Origin: Ricordea florida
Lineage: Eukaryota; Cnidaria; Anthozoa; Corallimorpharia; Ricordeidae
Direction of reading: 5' to 3'
Length of the DNA: 64,000 nt
NCBI GenBank assembly: GCA_949710005.1
Contig: OX453275.1
Coordinates: forward strand, 30,447,218 to 30,511,217
Shown: in pieces, positions 12,044 to 23,040 of the stretch
Numbering within the stretch: position 1 is the stretch's first letter
Layout of the letters: each line of letters starts with the position of its first letter
The notes under the pieces: generated by a model
Databases searched by the model: none
What the model saw: only the letters and a program-made list of their open reading frames with translations
Told to the model about the DNA's origin: nothing
Made by a program: the position numbers and the translations under genes

Positions 12044-15000
12044 ATGGCGGAAGAACCGTCGGGTATTTTTGTTTCTTTTAATATTTAGCTTTGCGATTCA
12101 CCAAATCATCAAAATCACATTTGATGAGAATATTTCCTCAACGCGTGAATTACAGCTCTCTTTTTCTGTTTTTGATTGAATTTTCAGTCGTGGAAACAGA
12201 TGATGTGGAGGGTGACTCGCGAGCAGAGTCAGGCTCCTCTGAATGTTGTGAAAAAAATAGCAAACTTCACGATGAAAAGGAAGAAGGAGCAGTTAGATGC
12301 AAAGAGGCCTTGAGTGTAGAAGAGAAAGAGAAGGATACGAGTGAAGAAACGGTACCAGAATCCTGTAGAGAAACCGCCAGTTTTAGAGTAGTTTGGAACA
12401 AGAAGAACTATGAAGTCACATTCCCTTTGGACGAAACAGCTGATAGCTTAAAGCAGCATATTGAAAATCTGACAGGTACTAGCGGATCTGTTTAATTTTT
12501 TTTATTCTAATCACTCGGTGAGAACTAAAACATAGTTTTATACTCCAGAAGTACCCAACTGCTTTGACTGTGAATAGCGTTTCTCAATCGAAGGAACTGC
12601 AAATAGAGCCAGTTGATTTCATTGAAGTTTTTTTTATTTATATCAATAAATTCTAACTATCTTGGATACTGGTTTAGTCCAAAATTGTGTAATAAGGTAG
12701 TTTTAGTATGTCAATGTTGTTTTCATTAAAAATCAGTATGTAATGCGACCACATCAATATAGCTGTAATTTTTTGAACTTGCTCAATAAAATGCTTTTAT
12801 TATCATTACAATTATCATTTTGATATTAAGTGTCATCATCATTGCTATCACTGTTATCGTTGTTACCATTATCATTATTATTACCATTATCATTGTCATT
12901 GTTATGTTTGCTTTATCATGATATGTGCAGGTAGAGCAATGTATTGGTATTGGCAACTTTCACATTCTGTTTTTTTTTTGTCAGGGTTACCTGTATCTAT
13001 GCAAAAGTTAATGTACAAAGGTAAGTCATTACCCAAATAGAATATTCTCAATGTATTTTTTTAAAACAAATTTCTGGTCTAAACTATGTAGTTGATGATG
13101 ATGATGTATTGAATTTATATAGCGCACTTTTTCATATGAATATATTCAAAGGTGCTTTACACTTCTATAGGGTGAGATTGGGCATCAGCATGTAAAGGTG
13201 CTTCTGTCTGCCGCTATCAGTCCATATATGATCTAACCCACCCATGCATGAATTAACAGATGAAACCAGATGTAGAGATAGACCACCACACCGGGAACTA
13301 CGTCCCCTACCCTTTTCAAACAGTGTGTAGGTTCTTAAATGTTCAACAGATTATTAGGAAGAAGTGTTGTGAGATAGGACCTATAGTTTATTGTCCTTAT
13401 CTGAGAAGAGTAGAAAGTCTAACTGTTTGCGGATGTCATTACAAAGGCAGCACTTTCTCTTCAATTATTTAAAGACCCTGAGTGTTGGTCCGGCCGGGGT
13501 TTGAACCCGCAACCTCCCACATGGTAGTCCCGTGCTCTACCAACTGAGCTAATTGGTCGGCAGTACAATGCAGTTCCACTGTAAATTTGCTCTTCATCCT
13601 TTGCTTCTTGTAGGACTGGTAAAAGATGCAACAAAAACCTTACGAGAGTTGAATGTTTCAAACGGAGTCAAAATGATGGTTGTCGGCTCAACAATAAATG
13701 ATGTTTTAAAGGTAACACCTCCTCCTCCAGGAATTTTAAAAGAAGAAAAAGCAAATTCAGGTACAGTGGGGCAAGGCTGGTTGTTGGCATTGCATACATC
13801 TTTTGCCTCCATTCTTTGGAGTACTCAGATCCTTCAATCTTATTATCTTGCTTTCATTTGTAATTAAAACGTCCATTAGTGTTCTCTAATAAATGATGAT
13901 TTTGTACATTCTTCGTTATTTAGATAAATCAGCCAAAATCTGTTGTAACTATTTTAAGTTGCATTGTGAGCTTATACATATAATACTATTATGGCCTTTA
14001 TATTATATTTGCTGTCTCTTGTAGTGCTTTCTATCCTTTCCCTTGAATATGATACCTCTGTTCTTAGCCTACATATTACATAAAAAAGCTTGGCGTAAAC
14101 TTTTGCAAAGTAACTTTTCGCGGTTTTTTACTTTGATTCAAAATCCCTGATTTTTTATTAATTATAGACAGGTTGCTTTAAAGTCGAAAACATGGCCATG
14201 TGTTTTTTGCAGGCTCCTACGTAATTTTCAAGGAATAACACATGCAGAAAAAAATTGATGCCGTAGATTCTTTGTGTAGTCTTTCCTTGCAAAGCTGAAA
14301 CATTTAAGAAACCTCGATCAATTGGATGCTTGAATTTTACTTATTACTATAAATATTAATGGCTGCAGAAAGGGTCAATTTATTTTAAGGGGTTATGTGT
14401 TTGTAGATGCTATTGTTTTATTTTATCTCCTTTTGTGTTTTTTTTTTTCTTTGAAAGGTCCTGCAAAGGAGTCACTTAGCAAACAAAAGGTAATCATTCA
14501 GTTTTTGTTTCTGGATGTTTAATGAGCAGGATATTGAATTTCTTACAGTGTCGTTTTTACTGTTTCGCTGAACAAAAACAGAATAAGACTTGATTTCAAG
14601 TTTATGGTTCTGGGAGCTAACTAGAAAACTCTGGGAGCTAACTAGAAAACCTAACGGTTCATTTAGCTCCCCAGCTCGCATTCATTCTAAACCGCATATG
14701 TAATATCTTTGACTGCCTTAACAAGAGTGTAAAAAAATCCAGTGTCAGTACATTTATATGAGCTAAATAAAACATTATTATTATTATTATTGTACTCTAT
14801 TTCTTCAGATGCACAAGAAAGTTCTTGACAAAGGGAAACCAGATGATGTTATGCCAGGAATCAAGAGCAAAAAGGTACATGTTAAAAGTATAATAAATTC
14901 CCAACAAACAACTCATAGGAGCATTTAGGAATTAGGAAGTCTGACTTGTATCTTTACGCGATGATAAAAATAATACAGTTCAACCCTGTTATTTTGAACT

Positions 15001-16488
15001 CTTAAGGGAAACAAAAAATAGTTTGAGATGGGGGGGGGATTTGAGATAACTGATGGTAAATGGCTGGAAAAAAAAACAATCCAAGGAAATTGAGTTTGAC
15101 TTCAGATAGCAAGGAGTTTGAGATAAGTGTTCTGAGTTCAAGATAGCGAGGCTGAACTTTATTGTTATATTAAGACAGCTTCTCTTCTCTCAACCAGGAA
15201 AAACTACCAACAGTCCCACTTGCAGGAATGTATAACAAATATGGTGGAAAAGTTAGATTAACATTTAAACTAGAACTGGACCAGCTATGGATTGGAACAA
15301 AAGGTAAATGCAAAGCAGAAACAAGTGAAAATTATAATTATAATTATAAGTAATAATACTTATTGAATTTGATCATTTATATGTTGGTATTTCTGCTCAA
15401 AATGTTCATCGAAAATCAGTCAACATCAGCAACAGCTAGTCTCAGAGGTATTTACACCTGGACAATTTATATCATTGGTTCAAACTATCAATAATAATTC
15501 ATTATTGAAGGGGTGTGTGGAATGAAACCTTAAGTGACTCCTGATCCAGTGTCAAATTCCCCCTTAAGATTCCATGTAAATAAAGGTTAAATAGGAAGGA
15601 TAATTTACAAGTTGATCAGTAGCCACTTTGGGCTCAATTCCAGGTACGCCTTCAATTATCATGTTGGAAATGTAATAAGGTGTTTTTGCTTTTTCTCCGC
15701 TTTACAGAGAGAACGGAAAAGATACCTATGGGTTCAATAAAAAATGTCATATCAGAACCCATAGAAGGCCATGATGAATATCATATGATGGTATGTTACT
15801 TCATTCTGTTGCCCACAAGAATATCAAACCATCTTGCATGTTAAGCAATTCCACAGTTAAAGTTACATTGTATATGTTACAGGTAAAATTTGATTTCAGG
15901 TTAAAATTATTTAATCTAGTTTACTTTGTAATTTCTTTTTGTCTGGTATTCATTATCATATATATACACAAAGAAATTGCAAACCAACCTAGGTTAATTC
16001 AAATTTAACCTGTAAGATATGTATGTGTTATTGACTAAGCTTGTTCAGTCAAGATCGCTCGATATTGGCCAAGCTCGTTTTTACATTTTTATTGACCAAA
16101 ACAAGGTCAAAGTCAATGAAAAATCCAAAAAAGAGCAAGCCAATATCCAGCTATCTGGTCGAAGAAGGTTGGTCAATAAGGGATTTATTGTATGGCCAGT
16201 CTGCTTTGTTTGGTTTTGAGGAACAACACAGGAAATCCCAAGTGGTCAAGATAGGCTCATCTTGCCTTCTTGGATAGCCAATCAGAACTCAAGATTCACC
16301 TGGGACAGCTTTCTCATGTTAGTAACCCCATATCATTTTACTCCTAATGTTAAGTATTGAACTTCTGTTTTTTTCAGGCCATCCAGCTGGGACCAACAGA
16401 AGCATCACGATACTGGATATACTGGGTCCCTGCTCAATACGTTGATGCAATCAAAGACACAATTCTAGGGAAATGGCAGCCATTTTGA
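12044..16488 (+). CDS. UBFD1: Ubiquitin domain-containing protein UBFD1
   Basis: Nine exons: 12044-12062, 12188-12475, 12985-13020, 13614-13760, 14458-14489, 14809-14874, 15198-15303, 15708-15790, 16378-16488. The total is 888 nt (295 aa plus TGA), and all phases agree. Residues 1-70 are an acidic, Glu/Ser-rich leader. Residues about 72-150 form a ubiquitin-like fold ending in MVVGSTINDVLKV. The C-terminal half (HKKVLDKGKPDDVMPG, LAGMYNKYGGKVRLTFK, PMGSIKNVISEPIEGH, GPTEASRYWIYWVP) is the highly conserved UBFD1 signature domain. Its molecular function is poorly defined; family members are ubiquitin-like adaptors linked to NF-kappaB regulation in vertebrates. It is divergently paired with NUBP1. 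Intron 3 contains a SINE and a LINE 3' end fragment, and intron 8 a dispersed MITE-like repeat. Confidence 0.95.
13094..13165 (-). mobile_element. Fragment of a non-LTR 3' end (CR1/L2-like)
   Basis: Sequence TTTATATAGCGCACTTTTTC...GGTGCTTTACA resembles the 3' end of the full-length element at 47218-47300 (TTATATAGCGCCATTTTCCA...GGCGCTTTACA). It is a short dead fragment in UBFD1 intron 3. Confidence 0.55.
13259..13562 (-). mobile_element. tRNA-derived SINE (family A), copy 2
   Basis: It matches 6657-6960 throughout, with the tRNA-like head at 13499-13560 (complement of GGTTTGAACCCGCAACCTCC...ACCAACTGAGCTAA). It lies in UBFD1 intron 3, antisense to the gene, ending about 50 bp before exon 4. 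Confidence 0.8.
16015..16300 (+). repeat. Dispersed repeat family B, copy 2
   Basis: Same block order as 7045-7395: ATTGACTAAGCTTG, CAATATCCAGCTAT, AATAAGGGATTTATTGTATG, AGCCAATCAGAACTCA. It lies in UBFD1 intron 8. Confidence 0.6.
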
Positions 16489-16909
16489 CCTATGGTCCAC
16501 ATTAACAAAACTAATGGTTCTGATGCGTGACTTCTATACTTGTTGTAGAGTTTATTTTTTTAGGAGACACCACACAGGATCACCACTGACAGCATGTTGA
16601 AAACAAGACCAGACCAGATGCTCAAATCTGCATAATTGAAGGGTGGTTGGATTATTAATCCCCAAGTTACTTCTCTTCAATTACTAGATTCTCCTTCCGA
16701 TTTGCCCTTTGTGTGCCTGTTAACCAAAGGGAGAGTTTCGTATTAGATCAGGAGTCAGTTGGCATCTTATTCCACACACTCCTTCAATTATACACAGGAA
16801 ACATTGATCTTGTATTTAAATGGTAACAGTACCATATGGCAAACACAAGCTGGTGAGAGCTCAGATTTTTATGTGCTGCTGTGGATAAAAGAGTTTGAGC
16901 TGTACTGTT

Positions 16910-17334
16910 GGAGGGGGGCATTGGGGTTTATTAGAAACTGCGGAAAAATTCGGACAAAACCGAAAACCGCATACAAATCAGTCAAAAATTGATGCAATTG
17001 TGATCCCTACCGTGACATTAGTTTGTCACGCATTCCTCTCAATAACTTAGGTGTTTCGCGGCTATTCGAGATCGACTGCCGCTCAAATCGAAGAGAAACC
17101 GGAACCCAAACAGGACAAAATAGGAAAAACCAAAAACTGCATAGGATACCAAAACCAAAAAACCGCTAATATTTTTTTACGAAAACCGAGAAGCAGACGC
17201 TAAAAAAAAAGAAAAATCCGCAAACCGCAATGAACACCAAAACCGAAAAACCGAAGTCTTTTGGCACAAAAACCGAAAAACCAATCTGAAAAATAGCAAA
17301 AACCGCAAACCTGAAAATCCCAATGCCCCCCTCC
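16910..17334. mobile_element. TIR element with AAAACCG-type internal repeats, copy 1
   Basis: Ends are GGAGGGGGGCATTGGGG and its complement CCCAATGCCCCCCTCC. The right half is a run of degenerate AAAACCGAAAACCGC units. A second copy is at 63269-63726 with the same order of blocks (TGATCCCTACCGTGACAT / TGATCCCCTTCCAAGATA; GCTCAAATCGAAGAGAAAC in both). Non-coding. Confidence 0.7.
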
Positions 17335-17583
17335 TCTTGTTTCTTGTTTTTGCGGACCTAAATTTAATGGTAGATACCTTTCACTCTGAACCTTGATTTA
17401 ACATGACTGCCATGATGAGTGGTAGTGAACAGGGATCTCTGTGGTGTTCTGTCTGACTTAAAGTAGGTTTGAGAAGGACAAAGGATGGTTGGCAGTCATT
17501 TGTGGTGATTCTGATAATGAATTCTGCTTTGTTTTGTTTGAAAATCAGTCGTCAGTAAACAGCCAACCTTTCCTGCTACCCAG

Positions 17584-17693
17584 GGTATATGTTGTAGTTC
17601 AATTTTTTTCCTTGGTTTAAATTTTATTTTCCTTTGTTTCAAACTCATTATCTTACCAAAAAACCAAGGAAAAAATTGAACTACAACATATAC
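17584..17693. repeat. Inverted repeat (snapback MITE)
   Basis: The arms GTATATGTTGTAGTTCAATT (17585) and AATTGAACTACAACATATAC (17674) are complementary and extend inward through CCTTGGTTT/AAACCAAGG. The loop is about 35 bp. Non-coding. Confidence 0.75.
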
Positions 17694-18499
17694 AAAACTC
17701 AACAAACCAGCCCATCAATGATAAAAAGTTTTAAAAATCCTTTTGTTAAGATAAGAAATAGAACCTGAAAAGAAGCATTGCAGTGGAAGTGACTAAGTTT
17801 GGCTCTGAAGGTTTGCGATCAAAATGTTGATTGTTCCTTATTATATATAGTGTTTTTTTGAGGAATCATAACCAGAATGTTATGTGTTTTCAGGGCTAAC
17901 GCTAGCAGAGAAGTGAAAAAACCTTTTTCACATCGTCTCCATCTTTAGTGTTCCTTGGCTGAAAAAATGTACGAGAAAATAGAGGGTTTTAACCATCACA
18001 AATAGGTACAAGCCAGATATTGTGAAAAGAAAGATCAGCAAAGTATCAAAAGTTTTATATGTTGAGTTTCCGGTTCCAAGAGTCTTTTAACGTGTTTGTT
18101 CAAATGGAAAATTTGTTAAGACAAATCTAATATTATTAAAAAGGCAACTTTAATGTGATAAAAGCTGCGTTTTTATTGAGGAGTTACTAGAGAGTAGTTC
18201 CTTTCTGTACCTTCCCCCTTAGAAGTCTCTGACTAACCCCTAAAATATTGCAGGGATTGGATTCGTATGTTTATTTTTCAGGCCTTCTTATAGTTACCTT
18301 AAAATGTGGGATGACATGGTTAACACATAAAGAAGCCTAAGTCGTGTGTTGTGATAAAACACGACGGGCATTTGAGAACACGAGTGAATTGATTTTTCCG
18401 CTCGGATTTATGGCCCGCGTGCTTCGCGCTTCAGCCAGAAATCCTAGCAGAAAAAAAAACGAGTATCCGTAACTTACAGTACGGACCGAGAAAACGAGA

Positions 18500-18615
18500 T
18501 TTGTAAGATATATATATTATATCTCTGGAGACATTTTGGCGACCAAAACAAAACTTTTGAATTTAGCGGGCCGTACTCCATCACAGCACGCGTACTAACT
18601 GAGATATAATAATTC
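18500..18615 (-). repeat. Dispersed repeat shared with 38000-38115
   Basis: TATATCTCTGGAGACATTTT and GGCGACCAAAACAAAACTTT...AATTTAGCGGGCCGTACT here match the reverse complement of 38020-38115. AATTTAGCGG and GTACGG half-sites form an internal inverted repeat. Non-coding. Confidence 0.6.
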
Positions 18616-18704
18616 AATTGAGTGCCCGTGTCCGCTGAATAGGGATACAAAGACTCTCAATGGGGGGGGGGGGGGGTACAAAGATCCTGAATAGGGGTTT
18701 GTAT

Positions 18705-18852
18705 AATAGACTGAGTGGAGTACAATTCGGAGAGAAATTAGGCGAGGGATTGTATATCAGAAGAGCACGAAGCGCGAGGATGATTTGAAATTACGAGCAC
18801 GATTATCCCTGAATTGTACGACACGAAGTCCGATTACCAATTAATTGTATCA
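18705..18852. mobile_element. Palindromic MITE family D, copy 1
   Basis: The ends read GACTGAGTGGAGTACAATTC and GAATTGTACGACACGAAGTC, followed by CGATTACCAATTA. The related copy at 51093-51243 has GAACTGAGTGGAGTGCAATT and TTGCACGACACGAAGTTCAA. A lone end occurs near 45950. Non-coding. Confidence 0.65.
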
Positions 18853-18966
18853 ATAACAAAATGGGAGAAACAGGAACAATGGTTAAATATAAGAGCACAT
18901 AAGTTTCTTATTCAATACATATTGATAATCAGCTAAAGTTCAACTTTCTCAAGTGTAGACATATTG

Positions 18967-19197
18967 TACGAAATGGGACGGGTCTGTTCCGCGGGTCACA
19001 TTCCACAGGTCAGAGGAACGGGTCACTGTTGTATCGATTGGTAACTAAGGCAAACAGTTGCACACCAATCATGAACAAATTTTGGATAGTCATTAGGGCT
19101 AGGAGACACTTTTGAGCTTGTTTATTTATCTGTAGAGCGGTGACCTGTGCTTTGACCTGTGGAATGTGACCCGCGGAATAGACCCGCCGTACAAAAT
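18967..19197. mobile_element. MITE with inverted ends
   Basis: GACGGGTCTGTTCCGCGGGT and CACATTCCACAGGTCA at the left are mirrored by TGACCTGTGGAATGTGACCC and GCGGAATAGACCCGCCGT at the right. The interior of about 110 bp has no coding potential. Confidence 0.7.
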
Positions 19198-19487
19198 GTC
19201 CGATTAGAACGCGAAGAATCTGCAATCGAAAACGGTTGCTTTACTTTGATTGGCTAGGATGCGTTAGGTAGTTTATGGCATGAAGTGCTCAAGTTTTATT
19301 GGCTGCTTAACTGTCCGATTACAAGCGTTTATAAATACTAATCGACAGGTCAAATCGGACAGTTTCGACCTCAAACAAGCAATTAAGTAAGCCATAAAAA
19401 AGGGCTGTTAACAACCAATCATATTTGAGCATTTCGTTATTGACACGATCAAAATAAATATAAGACGCTAATATCGGGACCAGACCA

Positions 19488-19642
19488 AGGATGCGTCCCT
19501 TTGGTATGATCCGGATCTGGACCTGTGATCGGAGATCACACGCATCACGTTGAATCAAAGGGAGCGATGAATCCTTGTCCAGAGTGAATTCATAGCTCCC
19601 TTTGTGGCGCTGATCCGGATCATACCTAAGGAACGCACCTTA
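19488..19642. mobile_element. Short MITE with GATCCGGATC ends
   Basis: The left end GGTATGATCCGGATC (about 19502) is mirrored by GATCCGGATCATACC (19612). ATGCGTCCCTTTGG/CTAAGGAACGCA extend the arms outward. A diverged copy is at 61611-61720 (TCCTTGTCCAGAGTG is shared). Confidence 0.65.
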
Positions 19643-19762
19643 AATGCAGGCAGAACAACAACTCCAGAGTCTTAACAACAAACAGAGCACATCTAAGGAA
19701 CGCACCCCAAGTGCAGGCAGAACAACAACTCCAGAGTCTTAACAACGAACAGAGCACAAGTA
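19632..19762. repeat. Tandem duplication, about 66 bp x 2
   Basis: AAGGAACGCACCTTAAATGC...CAGAGCACATCT is followed at once by AAGGAACGCACCCCAAGTGC...CAGAGCACAAGT. The units differ at only a few positions and the first overlaps the end of the adjoining MITE. Confidence 0.85.
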
Positions 19763-20807
19763 AAGATCTTTCCAATGATGTTTAATGGGTTCACCTTGAC
19801 AAAATATACATTTTACATCTTTGTAAGTGCAATTGCTCCACATTTAAAAACTATTAATTGTTACCTAGGCCTAGAAAAATTTCTCTCCATATAACAAGAA
19901 ATTCGCTTTCTAAATAACTAGTTTCCACTAGGAAAGGAATGGTTCATCCTCGAATGTATTCATTAAGACAGAAAAATATCAAGAAAATCTCTTAATAAAT
20001 TTTCAGTATATTTATCTGTAGAAATTGAAAATTGCAGCACTTCGTGTTAGTATGCACAAACTCAGCAACCTTGATATTTTGTGTGATCTGATTGACTCAC
20101 TGTGTCGAGGTGAATGGTGCCGGGGATTCTGGGAAACCCTCGTGCAAGAGTATTTTGCTGATGTGTATCCAGCCTGGTGTGTATCGGTCTATTTCTGAAA
20201 TAAAGCTTCACCGTCACTTTGATGTGACCGAGGTTGTTTCATTGGTATATACTAATACAATTATTCACTTCAATCGCGGTGAACAGTGGCTTTAGGAACA
20301 ATCAACCACTATTCAGCTCGAATTCAGAGGTTAACTGGCAAATAGTGACTTTCCCCAAGGTCCTATGAATTGTTTACTCTATTATATAGCGGGAAAGTAA
20401 CGCGCTATCGTTAGTTGCTATCAGAATAGTGCTCTTAACTCACTATGAAAACATGGTTACCCCTTCGAGTCTAGGCTTTGACATCGTGGTAAAGAAATTT
20501 AGCTGCGACTTGTCAACCATTTTGTTTGATATTAAGTGTAATGTCATTGTCATTTGTACTGTATGGCCCGTCACGCAACGCTTCTCCTCGTGCGAGGAGG
20601 GGCGTTACGAGCCAGACAACGAAAGCGAAGTAAACAACTGACTTACACCTTGGTTTTTGCACGATCTAATAATTATTACAAGCAGTCGTCTACCTCACTC
20701 CCTCAGAGTCTAAGATTTAGGTAGTAATTCCCCTAACTCGATGCCATACACTTTCTCTGAAGAAAAATGTACTTTTCGGCACTGTCACAGGCAAACACTG
20801 AGAAAGC

Positions 20808-20935
20808 AAGTCCGAGTTCTTCCGATAGGCTACGACACCTTCCGATTACTAGTTCGGACGCGCTACCGCTGAGCTACAGGAGGCTCGTGGGAGCAAGGTC
20901 ATTAGGTTGGACTCGGAAGAACTCGGATTTGCTTC
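20808..20935 (-). mobile_element. tRNA-like repeat flanked by inverted repeat
   Basis: Minus strand CTCCTGTAGCTCAGCGGTAG...GGAAGGTG resembles a tRNA A box region. It is bracketed by GCAAGTCCGAGTTCTTCCGA (20808) and the complement TCGGAAGAACTCGGATTTGC (20915). A related tRNA-like block is at 39540-39640 (CTCCTATAGCTCAGTGGTAG). The fold is not a complete tRNA. Confidence 0.5.
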
Positions 20936-22547
20936 AATGCCGAAATAAATCTTTCACAAATTTTCCAGGACCAAAATTTAACACTTTCTTTGATGTTAGT
21001 TTGAGAGTATCTGGTATCTCATTGATACGGTAGTTGATCTACAGTGAAAAGGGCTTTTTTTGCAGTCGACTTAGACAAATCGCTGAGTTTTGAACCAAGG
21101 AAACCATGCATTTTATCACTTCAGAGGTATTTGTAAATCGATCTTCTGCACTCTTGCAACAGCTCGAGCCAACACTCAATAAAATATAACCCTACTATTG
21201 ATAAATAGCGACAGTTGGCAACTCTCAAGCACAATTTATGTGCCCTATTTCTGTTCCGAGCGCGACGTTAGGTTTTACTTAAATACTTCAGCTATAAGTA
21301 CTAATAATTACATACGAACTACAAAGTACTACCAGAAAGACTTGGAAATGTGTAACTCACGTTCACAGCTTTTCCAGATTCAATATTTCTCAAGTACCAT
21401 ATTTGGTGACTGCTTGACCCAGTCTTTGAGCTTGTTGGCACTGTCCAGCTTCCATGGCGCGTCGAAAGCAACTTCCCAGTAAGTACGTTGGGTTCTATTG
21501 CTTCTCGAACGTATTCATAATGCACGAGGGAAAGACAAAGGAAATCAGGCACCTTGACGTGTTTGGATATCTGATGAAACACGGCTCGTTTTTGCATCGT
21601 TAATTTCGTTTCAGAAGGTATATCAGACACTCGATACATGTTTCATCACAAATCAAACACCTCGAATGTTGCTAAAAATACTCCGCTGTGCGTTGCATTT
21701 TTAACAACAACTAACACACGGGTACTTACAACAAACTTACAAGTTACATTAAACAAGGTCTCTTCCCGGTGTTTGCTATGTGATGAAACACTGTATCTTG
21801 TGTTTGATACATTACTTCCCAAATATGGTAGATTAAATGTGGACAAGCTGTGGTTGATAACATTCAAAGGCACTTGCAGGGTTTCTGGTACTACATAGTC
21901 AGCGTAAAACAAGCGTAATAACGATATTTACCCTTAAATGGCAATAGTACTCCTAATTTGATATGTACTCCTAGAGCTCTCATTCGTTTGTTTATTTGAT
22001 AGGCAAAGCACACTAGAGTACTGAAATGTATTCAGAAATTACTTACTACTTTAATTCTAAATTCATTCAATGCAGCCGTTTGTTCTAAAGAATCAGGTAA
22101 CCAACCTTGGAAGCAATACCTATCCGTAAGCATCTACGTCATAAATTCCAACAGGGGACGAAACATTTGATTTTTGACAGAGGAGATGGGGTTAAGGAGG
22201 ATGATGTCGGGGAAAATATCCTGCGAGAAACATTGGCGCAAGAAAAACGTGGATTCAAATAGTAGACAAGCGTAACATCTAAACGCAAACACAAGGGGAA
22301 ACAGGAGCATACTGGTTCGTAAAAAACCCAACCAAAACCAAATAACCCACCCCTCCCCCTCAAAAATCAAGGGTCGGTCCCTCAATTGAAGTTTAGGAAA
22401 GACAGGGCAGAAAGGCAACCAAAAACCAATTGATACGAACACGACATTTGGCAGTGGGTACAGGTTGTTCTTAATCATCTGACACACCTCTTTAAATTTC
22501 ACCAATGTTAAGTTCGCTTCAAAATGAAACTGCACTGGTATGACTAC

Positions 22548-22731
22548 GGGGTCTTGATGGGGGGGGGGGGGGTGGTGGTGCTTTGACGCTTGACGGTTAA
22601 AAAATACACTTTTTCGACGGCGGATGGCTGACTTTTTTTCCCGTTTGACGGTTTACAGTAAAAAAATAGATAAATAATTTTTTTGACGGTTGATCATTTT
22701 AGGCCGCGTGACGGTTGACCCATCAAGACCC
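22548..22731. mobile_element. MITE with GGGTCTTGATGGG ends
   Basis: Left GGGGTCTTGATGGG and right CCCATCAAGACCC are exact inverted ends. The interior is a poly-G run plus several TTGACGGTT-type motifs (TTTGACGCTTGACGGTT, CGTTTGACGG, TTGACGGTTGAT, GTGACGGTTGAC). Confidence 0.7.
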
Positions 22732-23040
22732 TTTGAATGCAGAGATTTTTATATTAAAGGCAAACTTAAGTCCGAAATTTCTACTTAATATTTATTTTCT
22801 CTGTTCTTTTCTTTTTACTATTCGTGATGAGCGATTGATTGCATTTTGCATTTACTTTGTTGTTACTGTCGCCTTTTCTCACAAGAAACGGAAATAGCCT
22901 CAGGTTAAAGTGCGCTGCCACCCGCGTCAAGACTGCAAGATGCCGATTGGTTACCGATATTTTCCATCTTTTCTATCATGTCGTGATTGGCTGCATTTTA
23001 CTTCTAAATTCCTCAACAATTTATCTTGAATTTAACAACG

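Larger units (their letters stand above)
16489..23040. other. Intergenic interval between UBFD1 and RAB26, repeat-rich
   Basis: No gene with recognisable conservation. Two adjoining minus-strand frames at 21646-21912 and 21319-21639 read without stops for 80-100 codons, but I see no family motif and no confirmed splice sites. The rest is MITEs and palindromes, listed separately, plus AT-rich filler. UBFD1 3' UTR is expected at the left end. Confidence 0.5.

Noticed and set aside
21319-21912. Two adjoining minus-strand frames
   Set aside because: Could be exons of an unknown gene, but no family, no signal and no confirmed junction; mentioned only in the intergenic entry.
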